Shown here: in pieces, positions 1-10,146 of the stretch | Position numbering within the stretch: the first letter of the stretch is position 1 | Layout: each line of letters starts with the position of its first letter | From: an uncultured Bacteroidales bacterium | Lineage (GTDB): Bacteria; Bacteroidota; Bacteroidia; Bacteroidales; Paludibacteraceae | Length of the DNA stretch: 64,000 nt | Direction: 5' to 3' | Assembly: GCA_902799705.1 (NCBI GenBank) | Contig: CADCBP010000003.1 | Location: forward strand, 1 to 64,000 | Notes under the pieces: model-generated | Database searches by the model: none | What the model was told of the DNA's origin: nothing | The model's input: the letters and a program-made list of their open reading frames with translations, nothing else | Made by a program: the position numbers and the translations under genes

Positions 1-258
1 CCAGTGTTTCGGGAAATGGTAGGTATAGAGTTCGAAGAGTCCTGAGCGGAAACGCGAGGGTCGTACGATGATGCGTTTTTTGCGGGCCTGGCCTTCTTTG
101 ACCATATCCATGGCACCCCAGAACATGTCAATGCCCGTATTGGCACGGAAATAGCGCACGCCTTTGGAATGAGGAGTGGATCCCGCCGGTAATTGCTCAA
201 AAGTGGCAATAGTGGATTTCAAACGGTCAATAACGATATTTTTCAGGTGTCGAGACAT
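1..258 (-). CDS. hypothetical protein, 3' end outside the window
   Basis: An open frame of 86 codons begins with ATG at 258 (N-terminus MSRHLKNIVIDRLKSTIATF) and runs off the left edge, so the C-terminus is missing. It is basic and has no visible signal peptide or membrane segment. A clean promoter (370-400) and an approximately 105-nt leader holding four 11-bp repeats precede it, which supports a real gene. I do not recognise the family. Confidence 0.6.
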   Translation of the reverse strand, partial: MSRHLKNIVIDRLKSTIATFEQLPAGSTPHSKGVRYFRANTGIDMFWGAMDMVKEGQARKKRIIVRPSRFRSGLFELYTYHFPKHW

Positions 259-316
259 GTGTTGTAATGCTCTGATAATGTGTAGTTTACATGATTTAAA
301 TTTTAATAAAGTCTAG

Positions 317-360
317 GATACCTCCGAAGCGCCTCTGAAGTTCCCCTGAGATGCCTCTGA
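317..360 (-). repeat. four 11-bp tandem repeats in a 5' leader
   Basis: On the minus strand the units are TCAGAGGCATC, TCAGGGGAACT, TCAGAGGCGCT and TCGGAGGTATC, directly abutting with an exact period of 11. They lie between the predicted start of transcription (about 363) and the start codon of the partial gene. The rest of the 259-701 gap holds this gene's promoter and the rplM promoter and leader. Confidence 0.75.
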
Positions 361-369
361 TTTTGCCTG

Positions 370-400
370 CAAAGGTACAACAAATTTTTGAGATATGCAA
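370..400 (-). promoter_or_regulatory. promoter of the partial gene at the left edge
   Basis: On the minus strand a -33 TTG (398-400) is followed after 20 bp by the -7 box TACCTTTG (370-377). Confidence 0.75.
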
Positions 401-501
401 ATTTCGAGGTGCTAAAAATGTTGAAGAATACAAAAAAGCATCTTATTTTGCAGGTTCAGACGATTAAAAAGCATTTTTTTGAAAAAAAAGTGCGATTTTT
501 T

Positions 502-532
502 TTGGTCATATCGAAAAAAAGTAGTAATTTTG
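502..532 (+). promoter_or_regulatory. promoter of rplM-rpsI
   Basis: TTG at 502-504 and TAATTTTG at 525-532 with 20 bp between. Transcription should start near 538, giving an approximately 164-nt leader before rplM. Confidence 0.8.
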
Positions 533-537
533 CACGC

Positions 538-701
538 TTTTTGCGGTCAAGTGGCTCGACACCCAGTCAGGTCATGCGGCGTAAAAGCATATAAATAACA
601 TTTATAAATCGTCGAGTCGGGCAGTGGATAGCGTAGGGAAACGCCCGTAAATCGAGAGTCATAAAGGATGTCTGTCGGCTCGACCTAAAAACAACAAATT
701 A
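538..701 (+). promoter_or_regulatory. structured r-protein leader with two alternative pairings
   Basis: The octamer GGCTCGAC occurs at 553-560 and again at 677-684. The segment GTCGAGTC (611-618) can pair with either copy, so two exclusive folds are possible, one next to the rplM start. A GGGC/GCCC hairpin follows the middle segment. From general knowledge, ribosomal protein leaders that bind the encoded protein are common, and an L13 leader has been proposed for Bacteroidia. Assignment to that class is inference. Confidence 0.55.
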
Positions 702-1157
702 ATGGAATACAATTCTTACAAGACAGTGTCTGTCAACAAGGCTACCGCCAAGAAAGAGTGGGTAGTTGTGGACGCTGAGGGCCAGATTCTCGGCCGTATG
801 TGCTCCAAAGTAGCAAAACTGCTGCGTGGCAAGTACAAACCGTCTTTCACTCCGAACGTGGACTGTGGAGACAATGTAATCATCGTCAACGCTGACAAAG
901 TACAGTTGACGGGTAACAAATGGAACGATCGCGTATATGTACGCTACACCGGTTTCCCCGGTGGCCAGCGTGAGTACACTCCGGCTGACTTGATGACCAA
1001 AGGCGCAGAGAAACTCGTTCGCAAAGTAGTAAAAGGTATGCTTCCGAAGAACCGCCTCGGTGCTCGTCAGATCACGAACCTCTATATTTTCGAGGGTCCG
1101 GAGCACAACATGCAGGCTCAGCAACCGAAACAAATTGATATTAACACCCTCAAATAA
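702..1157 (+). CDS. rplM: 50S ribosomal protein L13 (uL13)
   Basis: A 151-residue protein, a usual length for bacterial L13. Recognisable stretches are WVVVDAEGQILGRM near the start, GDNVIIVNADKVQLTGNKW in the middle and GMLPKNRLG towards the end. L13 is an early-binding large-subunit protein. rpsI follows after 9 bp, the classic L13-S9 pair, so both should be cotranscribed from the promoter at 502-532 and share the structured leader. Highly confident. Confidence 0.97.
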   Translation: MEYNSYKTVSVNKATAKKEWVVVDAEGQILGRMCSKVAKLLRGKYKPSFTPNVDCGDNVIIVNADKVQLTGNKWNDRVYVRYTGFPGGQREYTPADLMTKGAEKLVRKVVKGMLPKNRLGARQITNLYIFEGPEHNMQAQQPKQIDINTLK

Positions 1158-1166
1158 TAGAAGTAC

Positions 1167-1553
1167 ATGGAAACAGTTAATGCATTAGGACGTCGTAAAG
1201 AGGCAGTAGCCCGCGTTTATGTAAATGAAGGTGCCGGCAAGATCGAGATCAACGGCCGCGACATCGAGAAATATTTCCCGTCTTCTATTCTGCGCTATAT
1301 CGTACTCCAGCCGCTGAACAAACTCGGCGTAGCTGAGAAATACGATATCAAAGTAAATCTGGACGGCGGTGGTTTCAAAGGTCAGGCAGAGGCACTTCGT
1401 CTGGCTATCGCCCGCGCATTGGTGAAGATCAATCCGGAAGACAAAGTTGCGTTGAAGGCAGAAGGCTTCATGACTCGTGACGCTCGTGAGGTAGAGCGTA
1501 AGAAACCGGGTCAGCCGAAGGCACGTAAGCACTTCCAGTTCAGCAAGCGTTAA
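1167..1553 (+). CDS. rpsI: 30S ribosomal protein S9 (uS9)
   Basis: A 128-residue protein that starts NALGRRKEAVARVYV and ends in the conserved S9 tail FQFSKR, whose terminal Lys-Arg reaches the ribosomal P site. It lies 9 bp after rplM in the same operon. Length and both ends match the family. Confidence 0.97.
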   Translation: METVNALGRRKEAVARVYVNEGAGKIEINGRDIEKYFPSSILRYIVLQPLNKLGVAEKYDIKVNLDGGGFKGQAEALRLAIARALVKINPEDKVALKAEGFMTRDAREVERKKPGQPKARKHFQFSKR

Positions 1554-1824
1554 GCTTTTGTATTTTCTTGGGCATCTTTGGGTTTTCGGTATCGGTCATT
1601 ATGGTCACCATAACTCCCTTACCAGAAAATCCAAATCTGCTCCAAGTAAAATCCAAAATCTATCGGAGGAAATTACTCCAAACTTGGCCCATTGTCAAGT
1701 TGTTCCAGTGAGTCAAACGCGTGTGCGTGCGCGTATAAACAATAAGGAATACGCGTGAAAGACCCATAGGGATAAAAGGAGATTAAATATTCATATTTAA
1801 CAATTAAAACAACAAACATTTCAA
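1554..1824 (+). other. rpsI-rpsB spacer, possible rpsB leader
   Basis: This 271-bp spacer holds no convincing gene. I see a short hairpin TTATGGTCACCATAA, a second hairpin AACTTG/CAAGTT, and an 11-bp periodic stretch in which TCCAA (then TCGGA) recurs at 1630, 1641, 1652 and 1663. No clear TAnnTTTG promoter was found, so rpsB-tsf may be read from rplM or from an unrecognised promoter here. Confidence 0.4.
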
Positions 1825-2667
1825 ATGAGAACAAATTTTGATCAATTGCTCGAGGCAGGCGCACATTTCGGTCACCTCAAACGCAAATGGAATCCCGCCA
1901 TGGCTCCTTACATCTACATGGAGCGTAATGGTATTCACATCATCGACCTGAACAAGACAGTTGTTAAGATTGACGAGGCAGCAGAGGCACTCAAGAATCT
2001 CGCTCGCAGCGGTCGCAAGGTGCTTTTCGTTGGTACGAAGAAACAGGCACAGGAAGTAGTAGCTGCTCACGCACAGGAAGTCGGCATGCCGTACATCACC
2101 GAGCGTTGGGCCGGCGGTATGCTCACCAACTTCCCGACCATCCGCAAGGCTGTGAAGAAAATGAGTCAGATTGACAAGATGACGACCGACGGTACTCTGG
2201 ATAACGTATCGAAGCGCGAGAAACTGCAAATCGCACGTCAGCGCGAGAAACTCGAGAAGAACCTCGGTTCTATCGCAGACATGACCCGTCTGCCGAGCGC
2301 TATCTTCGTAGTGGACGTTATCAAAGAGAAAATCGCAGTAGCCGAGGCCAATCGTCTGGGTATTCCTGTATTCGGTATCGTAGATACGAACTCCAACCCC
2401 AATGACATCGATTTCGTAATTCCTGCTAATGACGATGCAACGAAAGCAATCGACGTCATCCTTGGCGCAGTATGCGAGGCTATCAAAGAAGGTCTCGAGG
2501 AGCGTAAGGTAGAGAAAGCAGACGAAGGTGCAGCTGAAGAGCAGGCAGCCAGCGAGGCACCCGCACCCAAAGAGCGTCGTCAGCGTATCCGCAAAGCAGC
2601 TCCCAAAGCAGAGGCAGAGAAAGTAGCCGAAGTAAAGGAAGAGGCTAAAGATGAAGAGGAGGCATAA
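1825..2667 (+). CDS. rpsB: 30S ribosomal protein S2 (uS2)
   Basis: A 280-residue protein. Family signatures are [17 protein letters not shown] near the start, [17 protein letters not shown] in the middle and [18 protein letters not shown] further on. The last 50 residues or so form an Ala/Glu/Lys-rich tail, longer than the E. coli version. tsf starts 2 bp after the stop, the standard rpsB-tsf pair. Confidence 0.97.
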   Translation: MRTNFDQLLEAGAHFGHLKRKWNPAMAPYIYMERNGIHIIDLNKTVVKIDEAAEALKNLARSGRKVLFVGTKKQAQEVVAAHAQEVGMPYITERWAGGMLTNFPTIRKAVKKMSQIDKMTTDGTLDNVSKREKLQIARQREKLEKNLGSIADMTRLPSAIFVVDVIKEKIAVAEANRLGIPVFGIVDTNSNPNDIDFVIPANDDATKAIDVILGAVCEAIKEGLEERKVEKADEGAAEEQAASEAPAPKERRQRIRKAAPKAEAEKVAEVKEEAKDEEEA

Positions 2668-2669
2668 TT

Positions 2670-3662
2670 ATGGCAGTTACATTAGCTGATATAAAGAAAT
2701 TACGTGACATCACCGGTGCCGGAATGATGGACGTAAAGAAGGCCCTCGAAGAGGCAAACGGCGATTTCGAAGTTGCAAAAGATTTGCTCCGCAAGCGCGG
2801 ACAAGCTATCGCAGCAAAGCGTAGCGACCGTGAGGCTTCGGAAGGTTGCGTGCTCGCAAAAGTAAAAGACAACTTCGGCGCTATCGTAGGCGTGAAGTGC
2901 GAGACCGACTTCGTGGCTAAGAACGAGGACTTCGTAGGTATGGTTAAACTGATCCTCGACGCTGCGCTGGACAACAAAGTACGTTCGAAGGAGGAGTTGA
3001 AGAACCTCAAGATCGGAAACTTCACCGTTGCAGAAATCATCACAGAGCGCTCCGGCGTGACGGGTGAGAAGATGGAGCTGGCTGACTATGCATGCCTCGA
3101 AGCTCCGGTTGTGGACGCTTACAACCACCTTGGCAACAAACTGAGCTCGCTCGTTGCTGCCAAAGAAGGTGCAGACAAAGAGACCGTTCACGGTATCTCG
3201 ATGCAGGTAGCCGCTATGAGCCCGATTGCTCTTGACGCTGATCACGTAGCTGAGGACGTTAAGAAGCATGAGCTCGAAGTAGCCATCGAGAAGACCAAAC
3301 AGGACGAAATCAACAAAGCTGTTGAGAACGCATTGCGTAAGGCCGGTCTGAACCCTGCTCACTGCGATAGCGATGATCATATCGCTTCCAATACCGCTAA
3401 AGGTTGGCTTACCGAGGAGCAAGCAGAAGTGGCTCGCAATATCCGTGCAACCGTGCCTGCAGAGGCAGAGGCTAACCTCGCTAACCAGGCTAAGAAGATA
3501 GAGATGATTGCACAAGGTCGTCTGGGCAAGTTCCTCAAGGAGAACACCCTCGTGGAGCAAGCCTACATCATGAGCGAATCCAAAGAGCTCGTGAAGGATA
3601 TCCTCAAAGCAAAAGGTGTTGAAATCATTGATTTCCGCCGCGTCACATTATCCGCTGAATAA
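2670..3662 (+). CDS. tsf: translation elongation factor Ts
   Basis: A 330-residue nucleotide exchange factor for EF-Tu. The N-terminal UBA-like domain ([20 protein letters not shown]) and the core motif [10 protein letters not shown] are visible. The length is on the long side for the family. The stop codon overlaps the next start (TAATG), so the downstream DUF748-like gene is translationally linked. Confidence 0.96.
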   Translation: MAVTLADIKKLRDITGAGMMDVKKALEEANGDFEVAKDLLRKRGQAIAAKRSDREASEGCVLAKVKDNFGAIVGVKCETDFVAKNEDFVGMVKLILDAALDNKVRSKEELKNLKIGNFTVAEIITERSGVTGEKMELADYACLEAPVVDAYNHLGNKLSSLVAAKEGADKETVHGISMQVAAMSPIALDADHVAEDVKKHELEVAIEKTKQDEINKAVENALRKAGLNPAHCDSDDHIASNTAKGWLTEEQAEVARNIRATVPAEAEANLANQAKKIEMIAQGRLGKFLKENTLVEQAYIMSESKELVKDILKAKGVEIIDFRRVTLSAE

Positions 3663-5497
3663 TGAAAACATTTTGGAAGATATGTGGATGGGGAGCGCTA
3701 GTAATAGTGCTCCTCTTTGCATTGATACTGGCAGTCGCCTCCCCCGTAGCCAAGTACATCGTTAATAACAAAGGTAACGAGCTCATCGGCCGTCAAATGC
3801 ACGTGGACCGCGTCATCATCAATCCCTATTGGGGCGGTGTGTCCATCAGCGGATTTGAATGTAAGGAAACAAACGGAGAAACGAACTTCATTTCGTTCGA
3901 TCACCTCTACGTTCAAATAGCTTATCCGCAACTGCTCGGCAAGACGGTTAAACTGCGTGCTATCCACCTCGACGGCTTTAACGGACAAGTACTCAAGAAC
4001 CATGACAAAGTCAATTTCTCGGACATCATCGAACGCTTCTCCAAAAACGATTCCGTGCCTGCGGACACTGCGAAGAGTGCATGGACGGTTATTTTGAAAG
4101 ATATTCGAATCAACAACGGCAATATCCGTTACCGCGATGTGGTGAATGACAAACAATGGAAGTTGGAAGACCTCTCGCTGCGCGTGCCCGGACTTTTTTT
4201 TGACAATACGCAGACCAACGCCGGTATCGAATTCGGATTGCCGACAGGCGGCCGTGTAGGGATTGTGGCCGGTATGAAGTTGCAATCCAACCGCTATGCG
4301 GTAAAGTTGAACTTGTATGATGTACATACTGATGTCGTGTTGCCGCTGGTACAGGACTATCTGGACGTAACGGGGTTGGGCGCAAAGGTAAACGGCTCGC
4401 TTCATGTGGACGGTAGTTTGGATATGATCACCAATATCCTGCTCACCGGAAACCTCTCCATGACCGGCCTGAGTTTGCGCGACTCGCATAAAGATGAAGT
4501 GGCTGCGCTCGATGAACTGCGTATCGATATCAGCAAAGGCGATGTGGCGAATAACACCTTTATCCTTGATAGTCTGACAATAAGCGGTCTGACGGCCAAT
4601 TACGAGGTACACGAAGGATGGACGACCATGACGCGTCTGATGAAGAGCAAGCAGGAAGTGCAAGCCGAGATGGCCGATAGCGCGGCAACGGATTCCTTGG
4701 AAACACCGGTAGAAGCGGAGAAGCCAGCATCCACAAAACCGCTTGTATGGATGGCAAAACACGTGACGCTTACCGGTCATGACATCACATATCATGATTA
4801 TTCCAAGAAGCATGACTGGGACTATGCTATCCAAACGCTACGCGTGGAAGGTCAGAATGTAGCGAGCAACGGTCGTAACAGCATCCAACTTCAGGCTACA
4901 TTACCAAACGACGGCTCGATTAACTTGGATTTCAAGGGAGGTCTGGATCTCAAGAATCAGGATACTCAGGCAGATTTGAAAGTACGTGGTGTACATATTG
5001 AGGATTTCAGCGCTCTTTGTCGCAATTATACCGGCTATCCGATTGACGGAGGTCTGCTTACAATCGACAGTCATCTTGACGTTGAGTCCGCAAAACTGAA
5101 CGGCACAAACCGTATAGAGATCGACCACCCGCGGGTGGGCAAAAAAGAGAGACTCTCCAAGGCGCCGTACAAGAATATCCCCGTGCGTCTGGGATTCCAA
5201 CTGTTGACCTCTGCACAAGACATTATCTTGGTAGATGTGCCGTTGACGGGTGACGTGACGAATCCGAAATTCAGTTTGAGGAAAGTGATCAGCCGCGCAT
5301 TGCTGAAAGTGTTCTTCGGCCCGCTGATGGGCGTGAATGACCGCAATAAATCCGTGAATGAAGCGGAACTAAGAGAAATGCAGGAGTTATTGGGAGAGGA
5401 TTCCGTATTACTCGGCAATGACTCTGTGAGCAATCTCGCGACAGACGTCACAGTGACCGCAGGGGACAGCACTCGTCTCGCCGAAGTAAGCGAGTAG
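3662..5497 (+). CDS. DUF748/AsmA-like envelope protein
   Basis: A 611-residue protein with one N-terminal membrane anchor (residues about 8-30) followed by a long domain of short beta-strand segments, including IINPYWGGVSISGFE and later LDFKGGLDLKN repeats. This resembles the DUF748/AsmA group of periplasmic proteins linked to outer-membrane lipid traffic; the exact role is unknown. A Ser/Thr/Glu-rich stretch near residues 330-360 looks like a linker. It is coupled to tsf by a one-base overlap, and its last 90 bp overlap the convergent recQ. Confidence 0.75.
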   Translation: MKTFWKICGWGALVIVLLFALILAVASPVAKYIVNNKGNELIGRQMHVDRVIINPYWGGVSISGFECKETNGETNFISFDHLYVQIAYPQLLGKTVKLRAIHLDGFNGQVLKNHDKVNFSDIIERFSKNDSVPADTAKSAWTVILKDIRINNGNIRYRDVVNDKQWKLEDLSLRVPGLFFDNTQTNAGIEFGLPTGGRVGIVAGMKLQSNRYAVKLNLYDVHTDVVLPLVQDYLDVTGLGAKVNGSLHVDGSLDMITNILLTGNLSMTGLSLRDSHKDEVAALDELRIDISKGDVANNTFILDSLTISGLTANYEVHEGWTTMTRLMKSKQEVQAEMADSAATDSLETPVEAEKPASTKPLVWMAKHVTLTGHDITYHDYSKKHDWDYAIQTLRVEGQNVASNGRNSIQLQATLPNDGSINLDFKGGLDLKNQDTQADLKVRGVHIEDFSALCRNYTGYPIDGGLLTIDSHLDVESAKLNGTNRIEIDHPRVGKKERLSKAPYKNIPVRLGFQLLTSAQDIILVDVPLTGDVTNPKFSLRKVISRALLKVFFGPLMGVNDRNKSVNEAELREMQELLGEDSVLLGNDSVSNLATDVTVTAGDSTRLAEVSE

Positions 5498-7114
5498 CAC
5501 CTGTTCCCGGCAGAACTGATTTTGCTCGGCGTACTCAACCATCGCTTTGAGTTGTTCGGAAAAGAGTTTCTGACGATCATCGTAGATAGAAGGAGAGAGG
5601 TAGATATCTGCCTCTCTTTCTTTTGTCATAGTAAGGCAACATCCTACGCTCCGTGGAATATACGTGATAATACCGCGTTGAGCCAAGGAAACAAGAATCT
5701 CGTGGTCCTCGGGTTTATCAGCCTCGCGCACGTATTGGAGGTCGGTGAAGATACCCGAATACTGACGCATGAGACGGTCGAGTAACTCAATCTGCGTGGA
5801 TGAGAGTTCGTATTCTCCTAACTGCGCACGTGGTACACGCAGGCACACACGCGGTTGCGTTTCATACTCCTCTTGAAAATCGATATATCCCGCCTGCGTC
5901 AACAGATGCAGGGCGGAGTAGGTTTGTATGACCGGAAGATGCATGACGTGACACAACTGGTCCATGTGCAGTGCAAAACGATGCCCAAGACCGCTGCCTT
6001 CACCAATCTGCAGAAAATCCATAGTCTTGTGATAAACCTGCTCCACGAATTCTTTGGGAGGGTAGGTGTCCACTACGCGCTTGCGGGCCTTGGCTTTGTC
6101 TTCATCGTTATAGAGCAACACCGCGTATGCCGTCTTTCCGTCTCGACCGGCACGCCCGGCCTCCTGATAATAACTCTCCAAATGCGATGGCAGGTCGTAG
6201 TGAAGCACAAGTCGTACATCCGGTTTGTCAATACCCATCCCGAACGCATTCGTCGCCACAATGACGCGCGTACGTCCTTCTTTCCATGCTTCTTGTCGTT
6301 CATTACGTTCGCGGGTGGTCAGTCCGGCATGGTAGAAGTCGGCACTCTCGCCGTTAGCCGCCAGCCATTCGGATAACTCCTGCGCGCGTTTGCGATTGCG
6401 TACATAGACGATGGCTGAACCGGGAACTTTGGAGAGAATATGTGCTATCTGCTCGGGTTTGTTATCCGTGCGACGCACGATGTATTGGAGGTTCTCACGG
6501 CGGAAGGACATCTTCAGCACATTCGGTTCGTGGAAGCCAAGACGGCGCTGTATATCTTCCGCTACAGCCGGTGTGGCAGTTGCGGTCAACGCCAAGACAG
6601 GCACCTCCGGCAGCAATTCCCGCACGGCTGCTATATTCAGGTAAGAGGGGCGGAAGTCATAACCCCATTGCGATATACAATGCGCCTCATCCACGGCGAT
6701 CAGTCCGATAGGCAGGTCTTGCAGGCGTTTCCGGAAATCCTCGCTCTCGAGCCGTTCCGGCGAGCAATAGAGGAAATGGTATGGTCCGAAGAGACAGTTG
6801 TCTAACGCAGCACGCTGCTTGTCGAAATTTTGTCCGGTATAAATGGCCTCCGAGAAGATACCGCGCGCTTGGAGGTTCGCCACTTGGTCGCGCATAAGGG
6901 CAATGAGCGGTGTGATGACGAGGCATAAGCGCTTTTCCGGGTTCTCGCTTCCCGTCACGAGCGCAGGAATCTGGAAGCAGAGACTCTTCCCACCGCCCGT
7001 AGGCATCAGAGCCAAGGTGTCGCGGCGCGCTAAAACAGAAGCGATGATTTCCGCCTGTAATGGCCGGAAATCATCGTAACCGAAATACTTATGAAGAGCC
7101 TCCTTCGGAGTCAT
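5408..7114 (-). CDS. recQ: RecQ-family ATP-dependent DNA helicase, short form
   Basis: A 568-residue protein. Residues 1-340 hold the helicase core: Walker A TGGGKS near 39-44, the DEAH box in VDEAHCISQWGYDFRPSY, and motif VI as QEAGRAGRDG. A zinc site made of one Cys then CGHCDVC lies at the very C-terminus. No HRDC domain follows, so this is shorter than E. coli RecQ (609 aa). The 3' end overlaps the convergent DUF748 gene by 90 bp, and that overlap encodes the zinc cysteines. Confidence 0.92.
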   Translation of the reverse strand: MTPKEALHKYFGYDDFRPLQAEIIASVLARRDTLALMPTGGGKSLCFQIPALVTGSENPEKRLCLVITPLIALMRDQVANLQARGIFSEAIYTGQNFDKQRAALDNCLFGPYHFLYCSPERLESEDFRKRLQDLPIGLIAVDEAHCISQWGYDFRPSYLNIAAVRELLPEVPVLALTATATPAVAEDIQRRLGFHEPNVLKMSFRRENLQYIVRRTDNKPEQIAHILSKVPGSAIVYVRNRKRAQELSEWLAANGESADFYHAGLTTRERNERQEAWKEGRTRVIVATNAFGMGIDKPDVRLVLHYDLPSHLESYYQEAGRAGRDGKTAYAVLLYNDEDKAKARKRVVDTYPPKEFVEQVYHKTMDFLQIGEGSGLGHRFALHMDQLCHVMHLPVIQTYSALHLLTQAGYIDFQEEYETQPRVCLRVPRAQLGEYELSSTQIELLDRLMRQYSGIFTDLQYVREADKPEDHEILVSLAQRGIITYIPRSVGCCLTMTKEREADIYLSPSIYDDRQKLFSEQLKAMVEYAEQNQFCREQVLLAYFGETSAVPCGHCDVCREIAHRVIAE

Positions 7115-7124
7115 AAAGAATCTT

Positions 7125-8717
7125 TTACAAATTACCTATGCGCGTTATTGCCGTTTGAACGCGGTCAATAGTCTCTTGCTTGCCAAGCACATCGGTGATA
7201 TTCCATATATGCGGACCGCGGGCAGCGCCCACCAGACAGATGCGGAAAGCATTCATGACGATGCCTACACCGTATTCTTTCTCTGCAATCCACGGCATAA
7301 CAACATCGTCCAAATGCCAGCGAATAACCGTTTCTCCGTTCTCATTCTTTTCTTCGCGACAGGAATGCCACTCCTCTTCACTTACACCTTCCAAAATAGC
7401 CAGCAGTTCACTCATGTGTTTCGGCGAGTCTTCTTTCCAGCGTTTCTTGAGCGATTTCTCGTCATATTCTGTCGGAGCCACAAAGAAGAAGTTCACCTGA
7501 TCCCACAACTCAGGAATAAAGTTCACGCGGTCTTTGGTCAGACCGACAACCTTGGCAATCATATCCATGTCAAGGCAATCAATACCATGTGCTAACAGGG
7601 TTGGCCGGAACATCTCTGCCAATTCCTCGTTACTGCGCAGTTGCAGGTATTGGTGGTTGAACCATTTGCCTTTCTCAAAATCAAACTTGGCGCCGGATTT
7701 GCTTACGCGGTCGAGTGAGAAATCTTTGATCAGATCGTCCATGGTGTACATCTCTTGATCTCCGGATCCGTGCCAGCCGAGAAGCGCAAGGAAGTTAATA
7801 ACAGCTTCCGGCAGATAACCGCACTCACGATAACCGCTGCTAACCGTACCGTCTTTCTGGTTGTGGAACTCCAACGGGAAGACCGGAAAACCGAGACGGT
7901 CGCCGTCGCGCTTGCTGAGTTTGCCGTTTCCGTCAGGTTTGAGCAGTAAGGGCAAGTGCGCAAACTGAGGCATTGTGTCTTGCCATCCGAAAGCGCGATA
8001 AAGCAGCACGTGCAACGGAGCGGAAGGTAACCACTCTTCGCCGCGGATGACATGCGAAATCTCCATCAAATGGTCATCTACAATGTTGGCGAGGTGATAA
8101 GTAGGCAGGTCGTCTGCGGATTTATAAAGCACTTTATCGTCCAAAATATTCGAATTGATTACCACTTCCCCGCGAATCAGGTCATGTACATGCACATCCT
8201 CGTTGGGCTCTACTTTGAACCGGACCACATATTTTTCTCCTTTTTCAATCAGCGCTTGCACCTCTTCTGCCTGCATCGTCAGGGAGTTACGCATCTCCAT
8301 GCGTGTACGCGCATCATACTGAAAATTAGGTATAGCAGTCCGCTTCGCCTCCAGTTCTTCCGGCGTATCAAATGCGATATAAGCATGTCCGCTGTCAAGC
8401 AGTTGTTTTACGTATTGATGATAGATCTCGCGCCGCTCGGACTGACGATAGGGACCATGCTCGCCGACAGCTTCGATTTTACCATCCCGCATACGCAGAC
8501 CTTCATCAATGCCGATGCCAAGCCAATCGAGGGCTTCAAGGATGTATTCCTCTGCACCGGGTACGAAACGCGTGCTGTCAGTATCCTCGATACGAAGCAA
8601 CATGTCTCCGCCGTGCTGACGAGCGAACAGGTAGTTATACAAGGCGGTACGTACACCGCCGATATGCAATGCGCCAGTAGGGGACGGCGCAAAACGAACT
8701 CTTACTCTTCTTTCCAT
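7125..8717 (-). CDS. gltX: glutamyl-tRNA synthetase
   Basis: A class I aminoacyl-tRNA synthetase of 530 residues that charges tRNA-Glu. The HIGH-type motif lies in [12 protein letters not shown] near the N-terminus and the KMSKS-type motif is LSKRDG. I chose ATG 8717 over an upstream in-frame start at 8768 because the promoter (8738-8768) lies between them. It is divergent from ffh, and recQ follows after 10 bp. Confidence 0.95.
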   Translation of the reverse strand: MERRVRVRFAPSPTGALHIGGVRTALYNYLFARQHGGDMLLRIEDTDSTRFVPGAEEYILEALDWLGIGIDEGLRMRDGKIEAVGEHGPYRQSERREIYHQYVKQLLDSGHAYIAFDTPEELEAKRTAIPNFQYDARTRMEMRNSLTMQAEEVQALIEKGEKYVVRFKVEPNEDVHVHDLIRGEVVINSNILDDKVLYKSADDLPTYHLANIVDDHLMEISHVIRGEEWLPSAPLHVLLYRAFGWQDTMPQFAHLPLLLKPDGNGKLSKRDGDRLGFPVFPLEFHNQKDGTVSSGYRECGYLPEAVINFLALLGWHGSGDQEMYTMDDLIKDFSLDRVSKSGAKFDFEKGKWFNHQYLQLRSNEELAEMFRPTLLAHGIDCLDMDMIAKVVGLTKDRVNFIPELWDQVNFFFVAPTEYDEKSLKKRWKEDSPKHMSELLAILEGVSEEEWHSCREEKNENGETVIRWHLDDVVMPWIAEKEYGVGIVMNAFRICLVGAARGPHIWNITDVLGKQETIDRVQTAITRIGNL

Positions 8718-8737
8718 ATTTAAAACTTTTGCGGTTG

Positions 8738-8768
8738 CAAAAGTACTGCTTTTTTTGCATTTATGCAA
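8738..8768 (-). promoter_or_regulatory. gltX promoter
   Basis: On the minus strand TTG (8766-8768) and TACTTTTG (8738-8745) are 20 bp apart. This excludes the longer gltX start. Confidence 0.8.
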
Positions 8769-8785
8769 ATATTCTGCCGAAAAAC

Positions 8786-8816
8786 TTGCATATATGCATA
8801 ATTTTTAGTAATTTTG
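8786..8816 (+). promoter_or_regulatory. ffh promoter
   Basis: TTG at 8786-8788 and TAATTTTG at 8809-8816, 20 bp apart. The gltX and ffh promoters stand back to back, with 17 bp between their -33 elements. Confidence 0.8.
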
Positions 8817-8841
8817 CACCCGCAATTTAATTTGGAATATT

Positions 8842-10146
8842 ATGTTCGATAGTTTATCAGAAAGATTAGAACGTTCATTTAAGATCCTGAAAGGTGAAGG
8901 ACGTATCACCGAGATTAATATCGCGGAGACAGTCAAAGATATCCGTAAAGCCCTGCTGGAGGCCGATGTGAACTACAAGACTGCCAAGCAGTTTACCGAT
9001 CAGGTCAAGGAGAAAGCCCTCGGTCAGAATGTCATCACCGCCGTTCGCCCCGGACAACTGATGGTGAAGATCACCCATGACGAGTTGGCAGAGTTGATGG
9101 GCGGTGAGGCGCAGGAGATCAATCTCAAGGGTTCGCCGGCGGTCATCCTGATGGCGGGTCTGCAGGGTAGCGGTAAGACGACCTTCGCTTCCAAACTGGC
9201 CAATTTCCTTCAGACAAAGAAGAATAAGAAAGTGATGCTCGTGGCGTGCGATGTGTATCGTCCGGCTGCTATCGAGCAACTTCGCGTGTTGGGTGAGCAG
9301 ATTAACGCGAAAGTATATACCGCCGAAGAGGAGTCTAATCCCGTTAAAAAGGCGCAAGATGCAATCGCCGAGGCCCGTAAGTTCGGCTATGATGTAGTGA
9401 TCGTTGATACCGCCGGCCGTCTGGCAGTGGATGAACAGATGATGACCGAGATAGCGGCAATCAAAGAGGCCATCCAACCGTCCGAGACTTTGTTTGTGGT
9501 GGATGCCATGACCGGTCAGGATGCTGTGAATACGGCAAAAGAGTTCAACGACCGCCTGGATTTCGACGGCGTAGTATTGACAAAACTGGATGGTGATGCC
9601 CGCGGCGGCGCTGCACTCAGTATCCGTTCGGTTGTCAACAAACCGATTAAATTCATTGGAACGGGCGAGAAAATGGAAGCGCTTGATGTGTTCCATCCGA
9701 GCCGTATGGCTGATCGAATCCTCGGTATGGGTGACGTAGTAAGCCTTGTTGAACGTGCACAAGAGCAATATGACGAAGCCGAGGCACGCCGTATATCGAA
9801 GAAAATAGCCAAGAACCAATTCGATTTCAACGATTTCATCGGACAATTGAACCAAATCAAGAAGATGGGCTCGATGAAAGACCTGATGGGCATGATTCCA
9901 GGTATGGACAAAGCGCTGAAGGGCGTAGAAATCAGCGATGACGCTTTCAAACCTATTGAAGCGATGATCAATTCCATGACACCGGCAGAGCGCGCCAACC
10001 CGGGTCTGCTCAACGGCAGCCGCAAGAACCGCATCGCGAAAGGTGCCGGTGTTACGATTGTTGACCTCAACCGCTTTTTGAAGCAATTCGAACAGACCAG
10101 CAAGATGATGCGGAAAGTGCAACAGATGAGCGGTCGAAGACGATAA
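8842..10146 (+). CDS. ffh: signal recognition particle GTPase Ffh (SRP54)
   Basis: A 434-residue protein that targets nascent membrane proteins to the translocon together with FtsY and SRP RNA. The N domain is followed by the G domain with P-loop GLQGSGKTT (about 107-115), DTAGRL and TKLDGDARGGAALS. A Met-rich M domain follows from about residue 300 (GSMKDLMGMIPGMDKAL). Its stop overlaps the next start (TAATG). No SRP RNA was found nearby. Confidence 0.96.
   Translation: MFDSLSERLERSFKILKGEGRITEINIAETVKDIRKALLEADVNYKTAKQFTDQVKEKALGQNVITAVRPGQLMVKITHDELAELMGGEAQEINLKGSPAVILMAGLQGSGKTTFASKLANFLQTKKNKKVMLVACDVYRPAAIEQLRVLGEQINAKVYTAEEESNPVKKAQDAIAEARKFGYDVVIVDTAGRLAVDEQMMTEIAAIKEAIQPSETLFVVDAMTGQDAVNTAKEFNDRLDFDGVVLTKLDGDARGGAALSIRSVVNKPIKFIGTGEKMEALDVFHPSRMADRILGMGDVVSLVERAQEQYDEAEARRISKKIAKNQFDFNDFIGQLNQIKKMGSMKDLMGMIPGMDKALKGVEISDDAFKPIEAMINSMTPAERANPGLLNGSRKNRIAKGAGVTIVDLNRFLKQFEQTSKMMRKVQQMSGRRR

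Noticed and set aside
388..594. 68-codon frame upstream of rplM
   Set aside because: It spans the rplM promoter and leader, is Lys/Phe-rich from AT-rich sequence, and has no supporting signal.
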